From NCBI GenBank assembly GCA_030490835.1, contig CM059971.1, positions 40,658,012-40,722,011 of the forward strand: a stretch of 64,000 nucleotides of DNA, given 5' to 3'. Source of the stretch: Annona cherimola (Eukaryota > Streptophyta > Magnoliopsida > Magnoliales > Annonaceae). Position numbers and translations under genes: made by a program. Below, piece after piece: positions 45,536-58,003 of this stretch. Below the pieces are notes generated by a model. It had not been told where the DNA came from and made no database searches. It saw nothing but the letters and a program-made list of their open reading frames with translations. Within the stretch, counting starts at the first letter, position 1. Every line of letters begins with the position of its first letter.

Positions 45536-47224
45536 TGTTGGAAACAAGTAATGAAATCAAAGGCAAAATACCCAAAGTATATGTTTTAATGATTAACAAC
45601 TCAATTTGAGTAAGTTTTAGCTACTAATATGTTTTGTGCAATGTTTAAGGATATAAAAATGAAAAATATGAAGCATGACAGGTCAAGTCGATTCCCAAGT
45701 CGACTCAGGCATCAACTTAGGCCAAGTCGATCCCCAAGGCGACTTCAGCATCGACTTCAAAGGCCAATTTTTGTCCAGCATTGAAATTGGGGACAAAGAG
45801 TTGCCGAAGTCGCAAATGGAGTCGACTCCACATGCGACTTGGGTGAAGTCACAGACCAAGTCGACTCCAGCATCGACTTCAACTGACCAGCACAGGATTT
45901 GAAGAGCAAAGTCGCAGACCAAGTCGACTTAAGTGAAGTTGAAGACCAAGTCGACCCAAATAATCAACTTGGATCAAATGAAGATAGATCAAAGACTTAA
46001 ACAAGCAAAGTTGCATGAATTCATCATTTTGGATCAAGAAATATCACTTGGACATTTTCATACACTCTAAGACTCAAGAATTCAAAATTTCAAGACACGG
46101 AGCTACAGGTTTTCAAGTTAAGATGATAATACTAAGTTTCAAGTGATATAAATAAGCAAAAGAACATTTAAATTGAAGAAAATCAAGCGACCAAAGAAAT
46201 TCAAGATCATCAAGCAAGCTAAGGAAGTGAAGTCACACTGAAGTCGACTCCAGCAGCGACTTAGGTCAAGTCCCAGTCCAAGTCGACCTGAAGAAGAGAC
46301 TTGGAAATTGCATAAATCCGAAGTCGCACCCGAAGTAGACTCCATATGCGACTTGGGTCAAGTCTAAGACCAAGTCAACCTGAGGAGGAACTTGAGCAGC
46401 CTGCTTACACCTGAAGTCGCACCCAAAGTCGACTCCTGCCTGCGACTTTGGTGAAGTCGCACCCGAAGTCGACTCCACCTGCGACTTGGGTCGTAATGTT
46501 CGAAAATTTGAACGTTGGCGCATTTATTACGCACCAACCAACTATCTAATGTTCAAATCTCCTCTCCCATTATATATAGACACTCAAGTGAACGTAAAAG
46601 AAAGAAGAAAAGAGCAGAAACAGAAGATACTAAGTTAAAAACTCCATTCTCTTAGCCTTGAGTGATCTATACACTTTTGAAGGAAGAACGAGCTTCAAAC
46701 TTGCTGCTTGCATCAACGCCAATCGATTCGTTTCTTCTACAAGTTCTTCCTCAAGCTAAAACTTGCATACACAAACTGTAAAGTGTAGATCTTTTTCTTT
46801 TTGAATTTGTTATTCATTTTCGATACTTGGGTTGATTTTAGTGTTTCAAACCAAGTGATAGCAAAGTAGTGTTGTGACTGGAGTAGGGACCCGTCACCTA
46901 CTTGCGTTGTGTGTTTTATATGCCCCCTAGAGTTGGAATCTAGAAGAGAGCGGAGGCTCTAGTTGTATTCATGGAATACATAGTGGAACCCAAGTCACAA
47001 GGGGTGTGAGCTTGAAAGAGTGGAGTAGGGAAGGTTGCATGAACCACTATAAAAACCCTATCCATTGATTTTTATTTCTGCTTTCATTATCTTATTCCTT
47101 TCCATTTGTTTCATAAAAGAGGGCTAAACTAAATCGGGGAACATTTTCCAGTTTAAGCGAAAAATTTTAAATACCCAATTCACCCCTCCCCTCTTGGGTA
47201 ATTACCATTAACTTGGGACCAACA
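45536..47224 (+). repeat. C1 3' LTR, 1689 bp
   Basis: TGTTGGAAAC to GGGACCAACA. GTCGAC dyad array at about 45680-46490, TATA box at 46570-46580. It has two more dyad units than the 5' LTR (near 45700 and 46430). No coding region. Confidence 0.92.
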
Positions 47225-47227
47225 ATA

Positions 47228-47930
47228 TCATCTTCGACTAGGTGGGACTTTTGAGGGTGCCTCGGTGATCGTACTAGTGTCGGACCACGCAGGGACCTCT
47301 TCTTCTCCACTGTCGTCATCATCATCGTCGTCCTCCTCCTCTTCCTCGCTTTCTTCCACCTCCACCTCCTCCACTACTTCCTCTTCTTCTTCTTCTTCGA
47401 CAGGTTTGAGGAATTTCATGGGATCATAATCATCATTAATTTCCTTAAGTAAAGCAATTTCACCTGTCTTTTCAGATATGTGTAACATGATCTCACCGGG
47501 ACGAGGAGCCGCAGGTGTTTCAATAATTCCCTCAGCACGACGCTCTTCGATGTAGAGGGTCATTTCTTTTTCTCTCTGGTGAATCCTATCCCAACTTACC
47601 CCGTACCGGAACTGAACACACCCATGAACAAACCGTACCATAGGCCTAAGTCAGGTGGTGTGGGTGCTGGAATATTATTCCAAAAGTTGATCTTGTGGAA
47701 ACAAGTTATCTGTGGGAACACGAGGAGACCTTGGGATGCCGAGATAGGTTCCTGGAAAAACTCTTGCTCTAGAACCATAACTTGAGGACTCTCCTAGACA
47801 TTGTTTATGCTGGCCAGGGGGGACATGATAGTTTCCTTGAGGTTGGACAGGAGTGTGTCTAGGTGGAAATCCTAGAGGGACTGCTGGGTAATGTACTGTG
47901 TTTTGCTGCGATACTCACCACCTATCCATG
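47228..47930 (-). pseudogene. E0 leader ORF upstream of gag, unrecognised, acidic C-terminus
   Basis: A coding-looking stretch on the minus strand starts just after the PBS (WIGGEYRSKTQYITQQSL), then VLEQEFFQEPISASQGLLVF and INFWNNIPAPTPPDLGL. After a frame change come RFVHGCVQFRYGVSWDRIHQ and GIIETPAAPRPGEIMLHISE, with a tail of ~40 mostly Glu/Asp residues and stop at 47228. Two stops and one frameshift break it. The last 138 codons (47641-47228) are open. I do not recognise the protein. Its place between PBS and gag recalls the extra ORF1 of Ogre elements, but E0 is not Ogre-like otherwise. Could also be an exon of a spliced gag leader. Confidence 0.5.
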
Positions 47931-47939
47931 CTCTCCTCC
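47915..47939 (-). other. E0 primer-binding site remnant
   Basis: Minus strand GGAGGAGAGCATGGATAGG follows the LTR. L has GGAGTTGGTATCAGAGCATGG at its PBS. E0 seems to have lost about nine bases including most of TGGTATCA, so an initiator-Met PBS is inferred. Confidence 0.5.
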
Positions 47940-48133
47940 TGTGAAACCCCGACTATATACGCGTCATTTCAAGATCAACCGTATACGCGTCATTTCGAGA
48001 TTGTAACCCTAGATTTTTTGTAATTATTTTTATGATAAATGAAAATTCATGAATATATTGATGGATATGTGTATTTGAGGTTAAAATAATTTAACCCATG
48101 TGAATAGTACACGTGAATAGTGCATGTGAATAG
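47940..48133 (-). repeat. E0 5' LTR, inner end, cut by E3
   Basis: It begins TGTGAAACCCCGAC, like the L family TGTGGCGCCCCAAA. It contains a tandem 28-base repeat (TATACGCGTCATTTC twice, 47955-48000) and three GTGAATAGT words near 48102-48134. Then E3 starts. The remainder of this LTR should lie beyond 64000. Confidence 0.65.
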
Positions 48134-51100
48134 TGATAACTCGTATTTTTACGAGTTATCATGGCCCATTTTAGACTTGTTTTGTGTGTTAGTTCGAGAG
48201 ACTAGATTCAATTTGCATCCATTTAGCTTAATTTTCACTCGTTTTGCATTGTAAGAACATTATTTAGTTTTTAGGCATTTTTAGCATTATTTAGACATTT
48301 TTAGTTCATTTACTTAGTTTTTCCATCTTTTGTAGGAAGGACGGGACATATGAAGGCAAAACGGGCGAGTCGAATGCAGATTGAGACAAGTCAGAGGTAG
48401 GTGGTTGGCGCCCAGGCGCCACCGTACGTGCCTTGGCCATTTTTTAGGCAAAGTTCAGAAGTTTACTGTGGTGCCCCAAACCGAGACATCACTTCCTTAC
48501 CTCAAGATGTTATTGATTGGTAAATGTGAATCAGGATTGTTGCCCTGATCACGCGGCGGATTCTTAATTAGATTTCCTCAAAAAAAAATTTCGATTCATT
48601 TCTTTATCCATCCTCATTTCTTGTTCTTTGTATCGCACTTCATTCATCTTGTAAGCAACGATACACTTGTAATTTCGTTGCACAGAGCATATTAACAACT
48701 ACATGGTTTCGTTATAACCCTTTTTCATAATCTTATCACCTGGCAAATATTATCAATTGTATATGTCATTCATAAAATCTTCATCTCGTTTTCTTACATC
48801 CTTGGTTTAAACAATCTGGCCAAACCATAACCATATAAATTTATTCATAATTGAATGCTAAACACTTACACTTGTACATAAATTATCACATCTTAAAAAT
48901 TCCAATCATATCATTTGATACACATAACTAATCATATAACACACCCATGAATACCATTTCATACCTTTCCTTAATTGCATCATGTTCTCCATCTCTTGAG
49001 CTTCCTTATACCTGTCTCAGGTTTGTAAAAACAAAACGTGAGTGATGGACTCAGTAAGCAAGCATTTTGCATTTTCATATAAATGCATTTCTCTCTGTTC
49101 GGTAGAAGACTCTTATCAAGAATCAACTATAAATAGGAAGAAACCTTTCATAAAAACTTGTCATAAAACTCTGCATTTAAATCCTTCATAAAACGTGTCA
49201 TTTAAATCATATATGACCACCATTCATATAAACCATTAATAAGAGGACAAATGTATGTCCTACATTATTTTTCATATAAATCTATATTCTTGAGGACAAT
49301 CTTATGCCCTAAATCATTTGCATATAAACCTTATTTTATAAGGACAATTATATATACTGAAACAATTCCGTATAAATCTTTATCAATACAACGCATATGC
49401 ATATGTAAAAATTATCCTGAAATAGATGAGTAAACACTATTTTCTGTGGACATTGTTATGTCCTGAAATATCATTAAATAAACATTATTTCATGTGGACA
49501 TCATCATGTCCAAAACATATCCTCATGTCCCCTTTTTGGGGTTTTTAAAACAAATGATATGCATATACGTTTCTAACCCTCTGTTAGGTGACACTTACCA
49601 AGTGATCATCCCTCCATAGGAAAGAAACCTTTCATGTGACTACACCGCTAGCTAGGCGGTTGTCCATGATCCTACTCCCATTTTAGGGAGGGCGCCGCCG
49701 GCCTCCTGCCTTCCCATAGCGAGTTGGCCACAGGTAGAGGTTGGCCTCCGTATGCAACCGTCTCAGTCTGCAACCACCTTCACCATGGGCCTAGTACGTA
49801 GTTCCTGTGCGCACTCGTTTATATTCGCATCGTTATGCTATCATAATTTCATAAAATCAACACAATCTTAAATCCATGTGATTTTTCAAATAAATGCTTA
49901 ATATCATAATCTATTGCAGCCCTCAGACTGAGTCCATCTCAAATAGAGAACTGGACATAATTATTTTTTTCCAAAATAAAACATTTTCATAAACTGTTTT
50001 TAATTAGTAATGCCAGAATGATCACTCTTAAAGAATTTTAAAACATATAAATAAATCAATTTTACAAAATACTTGTAATACTTGAGAAAATATCATTTTC
50101 AAGAATATTTCTTGTTTATCGATAGACCATTTTAGAAACATTTTGTAGACCGATTTTGAAACATTTCAATAATCGAAAGGAATAAACTTTTCTTGTAAAC
50201 ATTTTTATTTCCCTTTTCTGGGCTTTTTAGGAATAAAAGATAGGCGAACACATCTGCTTCCATTTTATTGGCATTATACTCCTCATTCGCATACCATCTT
50301 TACCACGTTGATGAAGAGAAGTGTTTGCACTATCTTTTGAATTTCAAAATAGTTATCGAATCGTTTTATAATACCAAGTATTGAGTGGGTCATTCTTAAA
50401 ACTCTTTTAGAAAGAAACACATATGTTCAAGACATTTTTCCAAAGTAATTCAATCTATAAAGAGATTGAAAGTATTTTGATAGTTTATTTCAAAACATCT
50501 ATATAAATCATTTTAAAACATTTATAAGTCATTTCAAATGCCCTATTTGTTTACAAATGTCATTATATGAAAAATCGTGTAATTTTTTCTCAAAACCCTT
50601 TAGGAACAGAATTCTCAACATTTATTTTCAAATATCATCTTGAAAGAGAATTAAAGACTCTTTCATCATCAATGCCTTTGAAATAGCATTTCTAGGAATT
50701 TACCTGACCAAAAACCATCTTCAAACATATCATTAATACGGACTAAAATCATACCATTAGGACTTGGGCATGCTTAAAATGAAGCAATGCTAAAGCTTTA
50801 CATTAAAGTCATATTTTCAAGAATGGGATTTGCTTACTCTGTAAGCAAAACTTAAAATCGTCAATACATGTATTTGAAACAAAATCAATATTCATGAAGG
50901 TTGGCTTACTTACCTTGTAAGCAACCCTGAAACATCTTAATAATACATGTTCAAATCATTTCAACATTTAATAAAAAAATAGCATTTAAAAATGCTATCT
51001 AAATCATCATTATAAAGCATTTGTAATCATTTCAACTTTCCAATTGAAAACAATATTTTCAAAAGGTTGCTTGCTTACCTGAGTCGATCCTTTGTGCTTT

Positions 51101-54100
51101 CCATCCCTCGCTTTTTCCTTCCCTTCACACATACGTGTCGCATGGGTTTAATCCCATATGATCCGTAACGTGCTAACTTTAAATCATTCTTTCCTTGACA
51201 TTAGTACTTGTATTTCCCTATAACCACATATCCATTCAAGTTTAATACATGAGTTGTTTCTTTCCTTCTATACTTATGTCTTGTGTAGGAATTTCTTGAA
51301 ATTACTCAAGATATCCTTTCATATCCTATAGCATACAAGTTTTTATCAAAACTGTATTTGAAATGATTATCCACATTTCTTATTTAACCATACATATCCT
51401 TCTTTTAATAACCCTTAATATTCACTTTCCTTAATAATGACGTATTACATACCTACCTATATAGGTATAACAATTGCTCATCTATTTTATTAAATACCCA
51501 CGTCTAAGGTATTTATTCAAGGAACTTGCTTATATTTAACTTTTTTTTAATTTACATTTATCTTTTTAACAACCACATATATGTATAACTTAGTGATTGT
51601 TTATCATTTAATCTCCATGTTTAGAGTTCTAAACTTATGAAATTATTTAAATTGCTTGTAAACCTTTAACAAGCCAAGTTCACTCTAAATTTTCGAAAGC
51701 TAATCCCTTTCAATTTATCCACATATACATACATATTTATCATATATTACTCCTACCCATTCATTTCTTTGCATGTACATATATAAGAATTATAAACCAA
51801 CAATTCTTATAATCAACTTAAGGGTTTATAAGGAATCTATAGCAAGTTAATTTAAATCAAATTTTCTGAAATTTACCCCTTTTTACTAAAACAGCCCCAT
51901 ATGCTCTCATATTTCCACATTTCAATTACGAAATTTGCACCTTAACTATACATACATGAGGTGCTATCCATCAACCATTCTTATAACCATTTGTAGGGCT
52001 TATTTATGATTTATAATACCCTAAATTCATATAAAATTTCTGAAGCTTAAATATAACAGAAATTTAAATCTATACATGATTTGGGCGTTCACTTGAAGGT
52101 ATACTCATATATGATATGTTCTTAATTCATTAACCCTTGGAGCTAGTAATTCATCATATAACAATTATTTAATTATTGAATTAAATCCAAATAACCAGAA
52201 ACTCCTCCCTTTCATCCAAATTGCACGTCTCCCTTAATTAGGCAGAAATTTATTTATTTATTTATACAGTTTGGACGTTCCATTAATAGCAGAAATATTT
52301 GTTTATTTATTTATTTTTTCTTTGCATTTGTTGGACGTTAATTAGGCATAAATATTTTTTCTTTCCTCTATATCCTGCTGGATGTTAATTGAGGCATGAA
52401 TATATTTTTTCTCCATGAATTGCTGGACGTAATTTAAGCAGGAATTAAATGGCATAAATTTTTTTTTATTACACATACCTGCTGGACGTAGATTTGGGCA
52501 GGAAATAATTAAAATAAAAACCTAGCATTCCACCTGCTGAACGTGAAAGGGGATATGGAATAAATGACATAAAATCACTGCAAGATACCTGGAATATTGG
52601 ACGTCCTTGCTACCATTGCATTTTCCATTTTTTTTTATTTCTCCCATCTCGTTAGAGTTTCACTCCATTGCTGCCCATCACATATTAATAGGAGCTAAAA
52701 TTTGCCCCTTTTTGCCACCGTATTTTCATGCAATAATCTATTCAATGTGCTGGCTTCAAATGCACCGTCCACCTATTCATTTCATCCTCAAATCTGGACC
52801 GTTGATTGCATTACTTGCTGCCCAAGTTTCCATGCCCCTATGCCTACCTAGCTGCCCTAATTTTCCATCCTATTTTGCTAGAAAAATATTTTATATAATT
52901 ATTTAATAGTTGCTAAAAAAAACTGGACGTCCACGCATGCTGTCCACTGTATTAATTGGCTGCTACTAATGGACGTTAATTTGTTGCTGCCCATTTTCCA
53001 TCGTTGAAACTATCTGCCCATTTAATAATAAGCTATGGACGTCCTTATCTAGGTTCATTTTCCATGTAGTTTTTGCATTTTTTATTTAATAATAATTGCT
53101 TAAAATTTATGCACATTGTTGTCCACAATATGCACATCCATTTGGCTTTATATTATGGCATTTTATGCCATAAAATTTCATCTTAATTTGTGACCATTTA
53201 CTTATCCTAATTACATAGGTAATTTAATTACATATTTATCATTAAGAAAATTAAAATATAATGCATATCACCATGGGCGTTCCCACCATGTGCCACATAT
53301 ACACCTTAGCTTAGTCATATAAAAATTTCATCTCAAAACATAAATATATGCTAAGTTATTGGCAAAATAATTTAATTCATAAAATATCATATATTCTTAG
53401 CCGATAAATCCCTTTCCCTTCATAATTTTTATGATTAAAATCATCCATATGATTAAACCCATAATTATACGCTAGTCTTTCAAATTTCATCTCAATTGGC
53501 TTTATAGGCGTTAAGTTATGAATTTTCTAGCGTTTTTCAACTTACCTCATTAATTATCATCCTAATTTTCATAAATCAAATTATTAAAATTTAAAATAAC
53601 TATTCATGATACATTTATAATTTTCAATTTTCATTAAGCCTCTTTAATCTCATTGACCCATATTGGCCTATAACGATTAATTTAATCGTCATTTATAATT
53701 ATTGGTCCTAATTGTAACAAATTCTCAAAATAACAAACTCATTCAAAATCTAATTAAATCGTTCATGAATCATATTTACATGAGTAATGTATACCCATAA
53801 GCCTTTCATAGACTAAGGTATCATACCATTTTAGGCCATCTCTTACATTTTCAAGTTATTCTACCTTGTAAATCTTGAGATATAACTATGTCAAGTATTA
53901 AATCAAAAATTAAAATGATAAATAGCATTAATTGTACTTTCCACATAAGCATTTTTTTATCCTTCAGTGTGCATAATTATCATAATAATCATAGAAAATT
54001 AACTTAATTACCTCGTTTGAATTAATTTCTCTAATTCCATCTTGATACTAGTTTTACTCTACATTTGCTAGGTTCTAAAATAGGTGGGGTTTCACATTTT

Positions 54101-54332
54101 TGAAGCCATTGCTTCCAGGGAGTTGGCGCCTAGCCGCCAACCATGATCAACCACAATGTGTCAAGGAGAAGCTCCAAGCTATGAAAGTCCAAGGAGTTGG
54201 CGCCTACGCGCCAAAGCATGGACTCCTAGGGTTTACAGAATGTGTCCAAGTTCCCCAACACACAGAGAATTGGCGCCTAGGCGCCAATACGCATCCGTAC
54301 GTGCAAATTTCAGTATGTAAGCTGCGCAAAGG
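48134..54332 (+). mobile_element. E3: E-family LTR, interrupted by S2 and C2
   Basis: 48134-48466 starts with the terminal hairpin, here with loop TTTT rather than AAAA, and matches E LTRs. After S2 it resumes at 54097-54332 (GGGAGTTGGCGCCTAGCCGCC). A 20-bp palindrome ATTGGCGCC..GGCGCCAAT lies at 54269-54288. It stops at C2 just before the TATA-box position. The rest lies beyond 64000, so I cannot tell a complete element from a solo LTR. Confidence 0.85.
48467..54096 (-). repeat. S2: solo LTR of the L family, 5.6 kb, inserted in E3
   Basis: It starts TGTGGTGCCCCAAACC and ends GGGGTTTCACA. E3 LTR sequence is on both sides. Flanks TTTAC and TTTTT make a poor TSD, so the boundary is less certain. 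Hairpins recur: GGACAAATGTATGTCC (49236), GGACATTGTTATGTCC (near 49447), GGACATCATCATGTCC (near 49496), CACTT-ACC-AAGTG (49592), TAGCATTTAAAAATGCTA (near 50979). No ORF with family features: the 52607-52906 frame has no recognised domain. Confidence 0.82.
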
Positions 54333-56114
54333 TGTTGGAAACAACTGTTGAAATCAAACGCAAAATACCCAAAGCATATGTTTTGATGATTAACAACTCA
54401 ATTTGAGTATGTTTTAGCTACTAATGTGTTTTGTGAAATGATTAAGGTTATAAAAATGGAAAATATGAAGCATGACAGGCCAAGTCGATTCCCAAGTCGA
54501 CTCAGACATCAACTTAGGTGAAGTCGCAGGCCAAGTCGACTCCAGCAGTGACTTCAAAGCCTCATTTTTGTCCAGCGTTGAAATTGGGGACCAAGAGTTG
54601 CCGAAGTCACACATGAAGTCGACTCCACATGCGACTTGGGTGAAGTCGTAGGCCAAGCTGACTCCAGCATCGACTTCAGACTGACAGGGCAGAATTTCAA
54701 AGGTTAAGTCGCAGGCCAAGTCGACTTGAGGCCAGACTTGAGTCAAGTTGAAGACCAAGCCGACTCAAACACTCGACTTGGAGCAAATGAAGAATAAACC
54801 AAGTCCAAAGCAAGAAAAGTTGCATATATTCATCATGGAGGATCAAGATCACTCACAAGGACCTTTTCATACACTATTCAAGGACTCAAGATTCAAGACA
54901 CGGAGCATAAAAGCAAGGAGGAATATACTAAGTATCAAGTAATGAAAATATTTGGTAGAACACCAAATATAAAGAAGCTCAAGCAAGTAAAAGACATTTG
55001 AAAAGAGTTTTAAGATCACTTGGCAAGTTAAGAAGGCCAAGTCACAAACGAAGTCGACTCCAGCATCGACTTGGGTCAAGTCCCAAACCAAGTCGACCTA
55101 AAAGATAGACTTGAGAACTGGAAGAATCCGAAGTCGCTCCCGAAGTCGACTCCATATGCAACTTGGGTCAAGTCCAAGGCCAAGTCGATCCGAGGAAGAA
55201 CTTGAATAGCCTGAGCACAGCCGAAGTCGCACCCAAAGTCGACTCCAGCATGCGACTTAGGCGAATTCGACCCCACCTGCGACTTGGGTCGCAACGTTCG
55301 AATTTTTGAACGTTGGCGCATTTATTAAGCGCCAACTAACTCTCCAACGTTCAAATCTCACCTTGCATTATATATAAACACTCAAATGAATGTGGAAACA
55401 TATAAGATAGAGCTAAAAAGAGGAAAGAAGAGCTACTAAGACTTACAATCCACTTTCTTCTACATTTGAGTGATCTATACACTTTCAAAGGAAGAACAAG
55501 CTTAAAAGTTGTTGTTTGCTTCAACACAGAACTATTCGTTGCTTCTACGAATTCTTCCTCGAGTTGAAACTTGCTACACAAATCTGTAAAGTGTAGATTT
55601 CTTTCATTTCATCTTGTTATTTGGTTTGATTTTGGTGTTTCAAACCGAGTTATAGCAAAGTAGCATTGTGACTGGAGTTGGAACTCGTCACCTACTTGTG
55701 TTGTATGTTGTATACGACCCTAAAGCTAGAATCTAGAAGAGAGCGGAGGCTCTAGTTGTATATGCCTCCAAGAGCTGGAATCTAGAAGAGAACGGAGGCT
55801 CTGGTTGTATATGCCCCCTAGAGCTGAAATCTAGAAGAGTGCGGAAGCTCTAGTTTTATTCGCGAAATACATAGTGGAACCCAAGTCACAAGGAGTGTGA
55901 GCTTGAAAGAGTGTAGTAGGGAAGGTTGCCTGAACCATTATAAATCTTGTCTATTATTTTTCATTTCTACTTTCATTATCTTATTGCTTTCCATTTGTTT
56001 CATTAAAGGGGATTAAATTAAACCGGGATAAAGTTTCTAATTTAAGTTTTAAATTTTTAAATACCCAATTCACCCCTCCCCTCTTGGGTAATTGCCATCA
56101 ACTCGGGACCAACA
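54333..56114 (+). repeat. C2 5' LTR, 1782 bp
   Basis: TGTTGGAAAC to GGGACCAACA. GTCGAC/AAGTCGCA dyad array at about 54484-55290, TATA box at 55367-55378, and a triplicated 49-base unit at 55711-55856 that is single in C1. No coding region. Confidence 0.92.
55711..55856 (+). repeat. Tandem triplication in C2 5' LTR
   Basis: Three ~49-base units, each with CTAGAAGAG and GGAGGCTCTAG or similar, in a row. C1 LTRs have one (31577-31640). Confidence 0.85.
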
Positions 56115-56116
56115 AG

Positions 56117-56128
56117 TGGTATCAGAGC
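56117..56128 (+). other. C2 primer-binding site, initiator tRNA-Met
   Basis: TGGTATCAGAGC two bases after the LTR end CAACA. Intact, unlike C1. Confidence 0.92.
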
Positions 56129-56162
56129 AGGTCTTTCAATTTTACCAAAGAGATCTTTTGAT

Positions 56163-57984
56163 ATGGCATCCCAATCCACTTCCGTTCCCGCATTTGCCGA
56201 AGGCCAATCCTTTACTAGGCCACCATTGTTTGATGGTAACAATTTTGGCTATTGGAAGCTACGTATGAAACAACTTATCATGACTACAGATATGGATTCT
56301 TAGATTGCAATCCAAGATGGTGTGACCTTGCGTACTGATGAAAGAGCTTCCAAATGGACCGATGAGGAAATAAAAATTGTAAAGAGCAACACCAAGGCTA
56401 TAAATTCATTATTTTGTGCTCTTATTGCTTCTGAATATGATAGAGTATCCTCTTGTTTGACTGTCAAAGAGATATGGGATACACTAACATCTATCTATGA
56501 AGGAACTTCTCAAGTCCAAGGGACAAGGAGAAATATTTTGATTGGAGAATTGAAAAACTTTAGAATGCTAGAAATAGAAAATATTTTTGAAATATTTGCT
56601 AGATTCTCTAAAATTACTAATGTTTGAAAGGACTTGGAAAAGTTATTTCAGAATCTAAGTAGGTCATGAAGATTCTAAGAGCCCTCCCAAAATCATGGAC
56701 TCCAAAGATCACTGCAATAGAAGAAGCCAAGGATCTAAACACATTGAAGTTGGAAGATCTTATTAGCTCGTTAATGTGACATGAGCTAATCAAGAAAAGA
56801 AATGAAGATCACCACAAACGCAAAAGAGCCATCGTCTTGAAAGCTGCACAAGATTCGGATGACACCACCTCGTCATCACAAAACGACGATGAAATCGCCT
56901 TACTTACAAAATGATTCAGAAAATTTGTAAGGAAAGGTAGAAATTTCAGAAACTTCAAAGAAAGAAATTCTAAAGAAAAGAAAAAAGAAATAACAAAATG
57001 CTACTGGTGTGGCAGTTCGGGGAATATGCAAGCCCAATGCCCAATGCCCGAAGAAACTAAAGCAAAAGAGCAAAGAAAAGATCGAGGCGACAACAGAAAA
57101 TTTCAAAGAATCAAAGGAAGAGGCATGTACGTAAATGAAGAGGAATCAACAACATGCAACTCTTCAAGTGAAGAATGTGAAGCGGATTGCGCAAGAATTT
57201 GTTGCATGGAAAATTCCGACGTATGTTTTGTAGCAACAGAAATCTTGGAGGATCAAGCTACTTCGACAAACTACACAAGTAGTCAAGAGGTAACCTCCAA
57301 ACAAAAATCTTTTTCAATTTTCTCTTCTACAAATGAATGCCTCAAATGTACTGAATTAGAAGAACTTCAACAAGCCTATGATTCATTGTATGAGGAAATA
57401 AAGAAATTAGGAAACAAGTTTACAATAAAGAAAAGACAATGTGATGCACTAATGATTGTGAACGGTAAACTTGCTGAAAAGATTGATCAATTAAAAGTAA
57501 AAAGAATACCTTAGTAAATGAGTTAGCGAAACTAAAAAATGAAAATGAATCATTAAATAAATCACTTTCCAAGTATTCTAATCTAGGAGAAAGTGTGAAA
57601 ATGTTTTTGAAAATGACTACCCAAAGTTGCAAGAAAGGACTTGGGTATACCACATTTGAGCAAGGCGAATCTAATGCTCCATGGAACAAAACTAAACCCA
57701 TTTATAGTAAACCCAAGATAAATCATGTAGCTTGGACCAAAAGACTAACCAGAGAACTATTTACCAAATGGCTTCCCATACCTAGACTCCCGGGAGCTTG
57801 TAATTTTTGCAACAAGATGGGACACAAGTTTTATCATTGCAAATTAAGAAAATTACAAAATCTTGGTGCAAAATTGGTTTGGATGCCCAAAAGCATTGGA
57901 TTTGTGGCTTCAAAGAAAAATCAACATAGATTCCAATGGATAACTAACCCAAATGGACCCATAAAATGGGTACCAAAAAGATGA
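56163..57984 (+). pseudogene. C2 gag (SIRE-type), stops and frameshifts
   Basis: ATG at 56163 opens MASQSTSVPAFAEGQSFTRP, 34 bases after the PBS, chosen because it is the first ATG in the conserved frame. Capsid region as in C1 (YDRVSSCLTVKEIWDTL). First zinc site CYWCGSSGNMQAQC has Asn for the His. Coiled-coil region 57340-57590. Second knuckle CNFCNKMGHKFYHC is intact. It ends KWVPKR-TGA at 57984. Breaks: TAG at the same Trp codon as in C1 (~56300), one-base deletion ~56625, TAG ~56659, TGA ~56777 and ~56911, frameshift ~57510. Confidence 0.88.
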
Positions 57985-58003
57985 GCTCCACTTGACTTGA
58001 TTT

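Larger units (their letters stand above)
30270..47224 (+). mobile_element. C1: Ty1/copia element, SIRE/Maximus-like, hosting E2
   Basis: LTRs at 30270-31870 (end deleted) and 45536-47224, with perfect TSD ATATC (30265-30269 and 47225-47229). Inside: a long gag with coiled-coil and two zinc-knuckle sites, pol in the order PR-INT-RT-RH (copia order), a post-pol ORF3 and a PPT. The large gag, the IKWVPK gag end and the extra ORF after pol fit SIRE/Maximus (from memory). The PBS is lost, the genes carry many stops and E2 interrupts pol, so it is dead. The LTRs differ by roughly one base in twenty over the first 150 bases by eye. Confidence 0.9.
1..48133 (-). mobile_element. E0: old Ty3/gypsy element (Tekay/Del-like chromovirus), disrupted by nested insertions
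   Basis: Minus-strand pieces read, from high to low coordinates: LTR part (47940-48133), PBS remnant, leader ORF, gag with two zinc knuckles, protease, RT, RNase H, integrase. The order is gag-PR-RT-RH-INT, which defines Ty3/gypsy. The paired knuckles (CKKCQKRHTGEC, then CYKCGQTGHIAKEC) are the arrangement I know from Tekay/Del chromoviruses. The pieces rejoin across insertions with TSDs TCGAT, TGCAT and ATATC, which shows they were one element. The integrase C-terminus, any chromodomain, the PPT and the 3' LTR lie left of the window. Many stops and frameshifts: dead copy and the oldest layer here. Clade assignment is from memory. Confidence 0.85.

Noticed and set aside
48467..54096. S2 as a complete element
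   Set aside because: No PBS, PPT or second LTR inside. Length and ends match a single L-family LTR.
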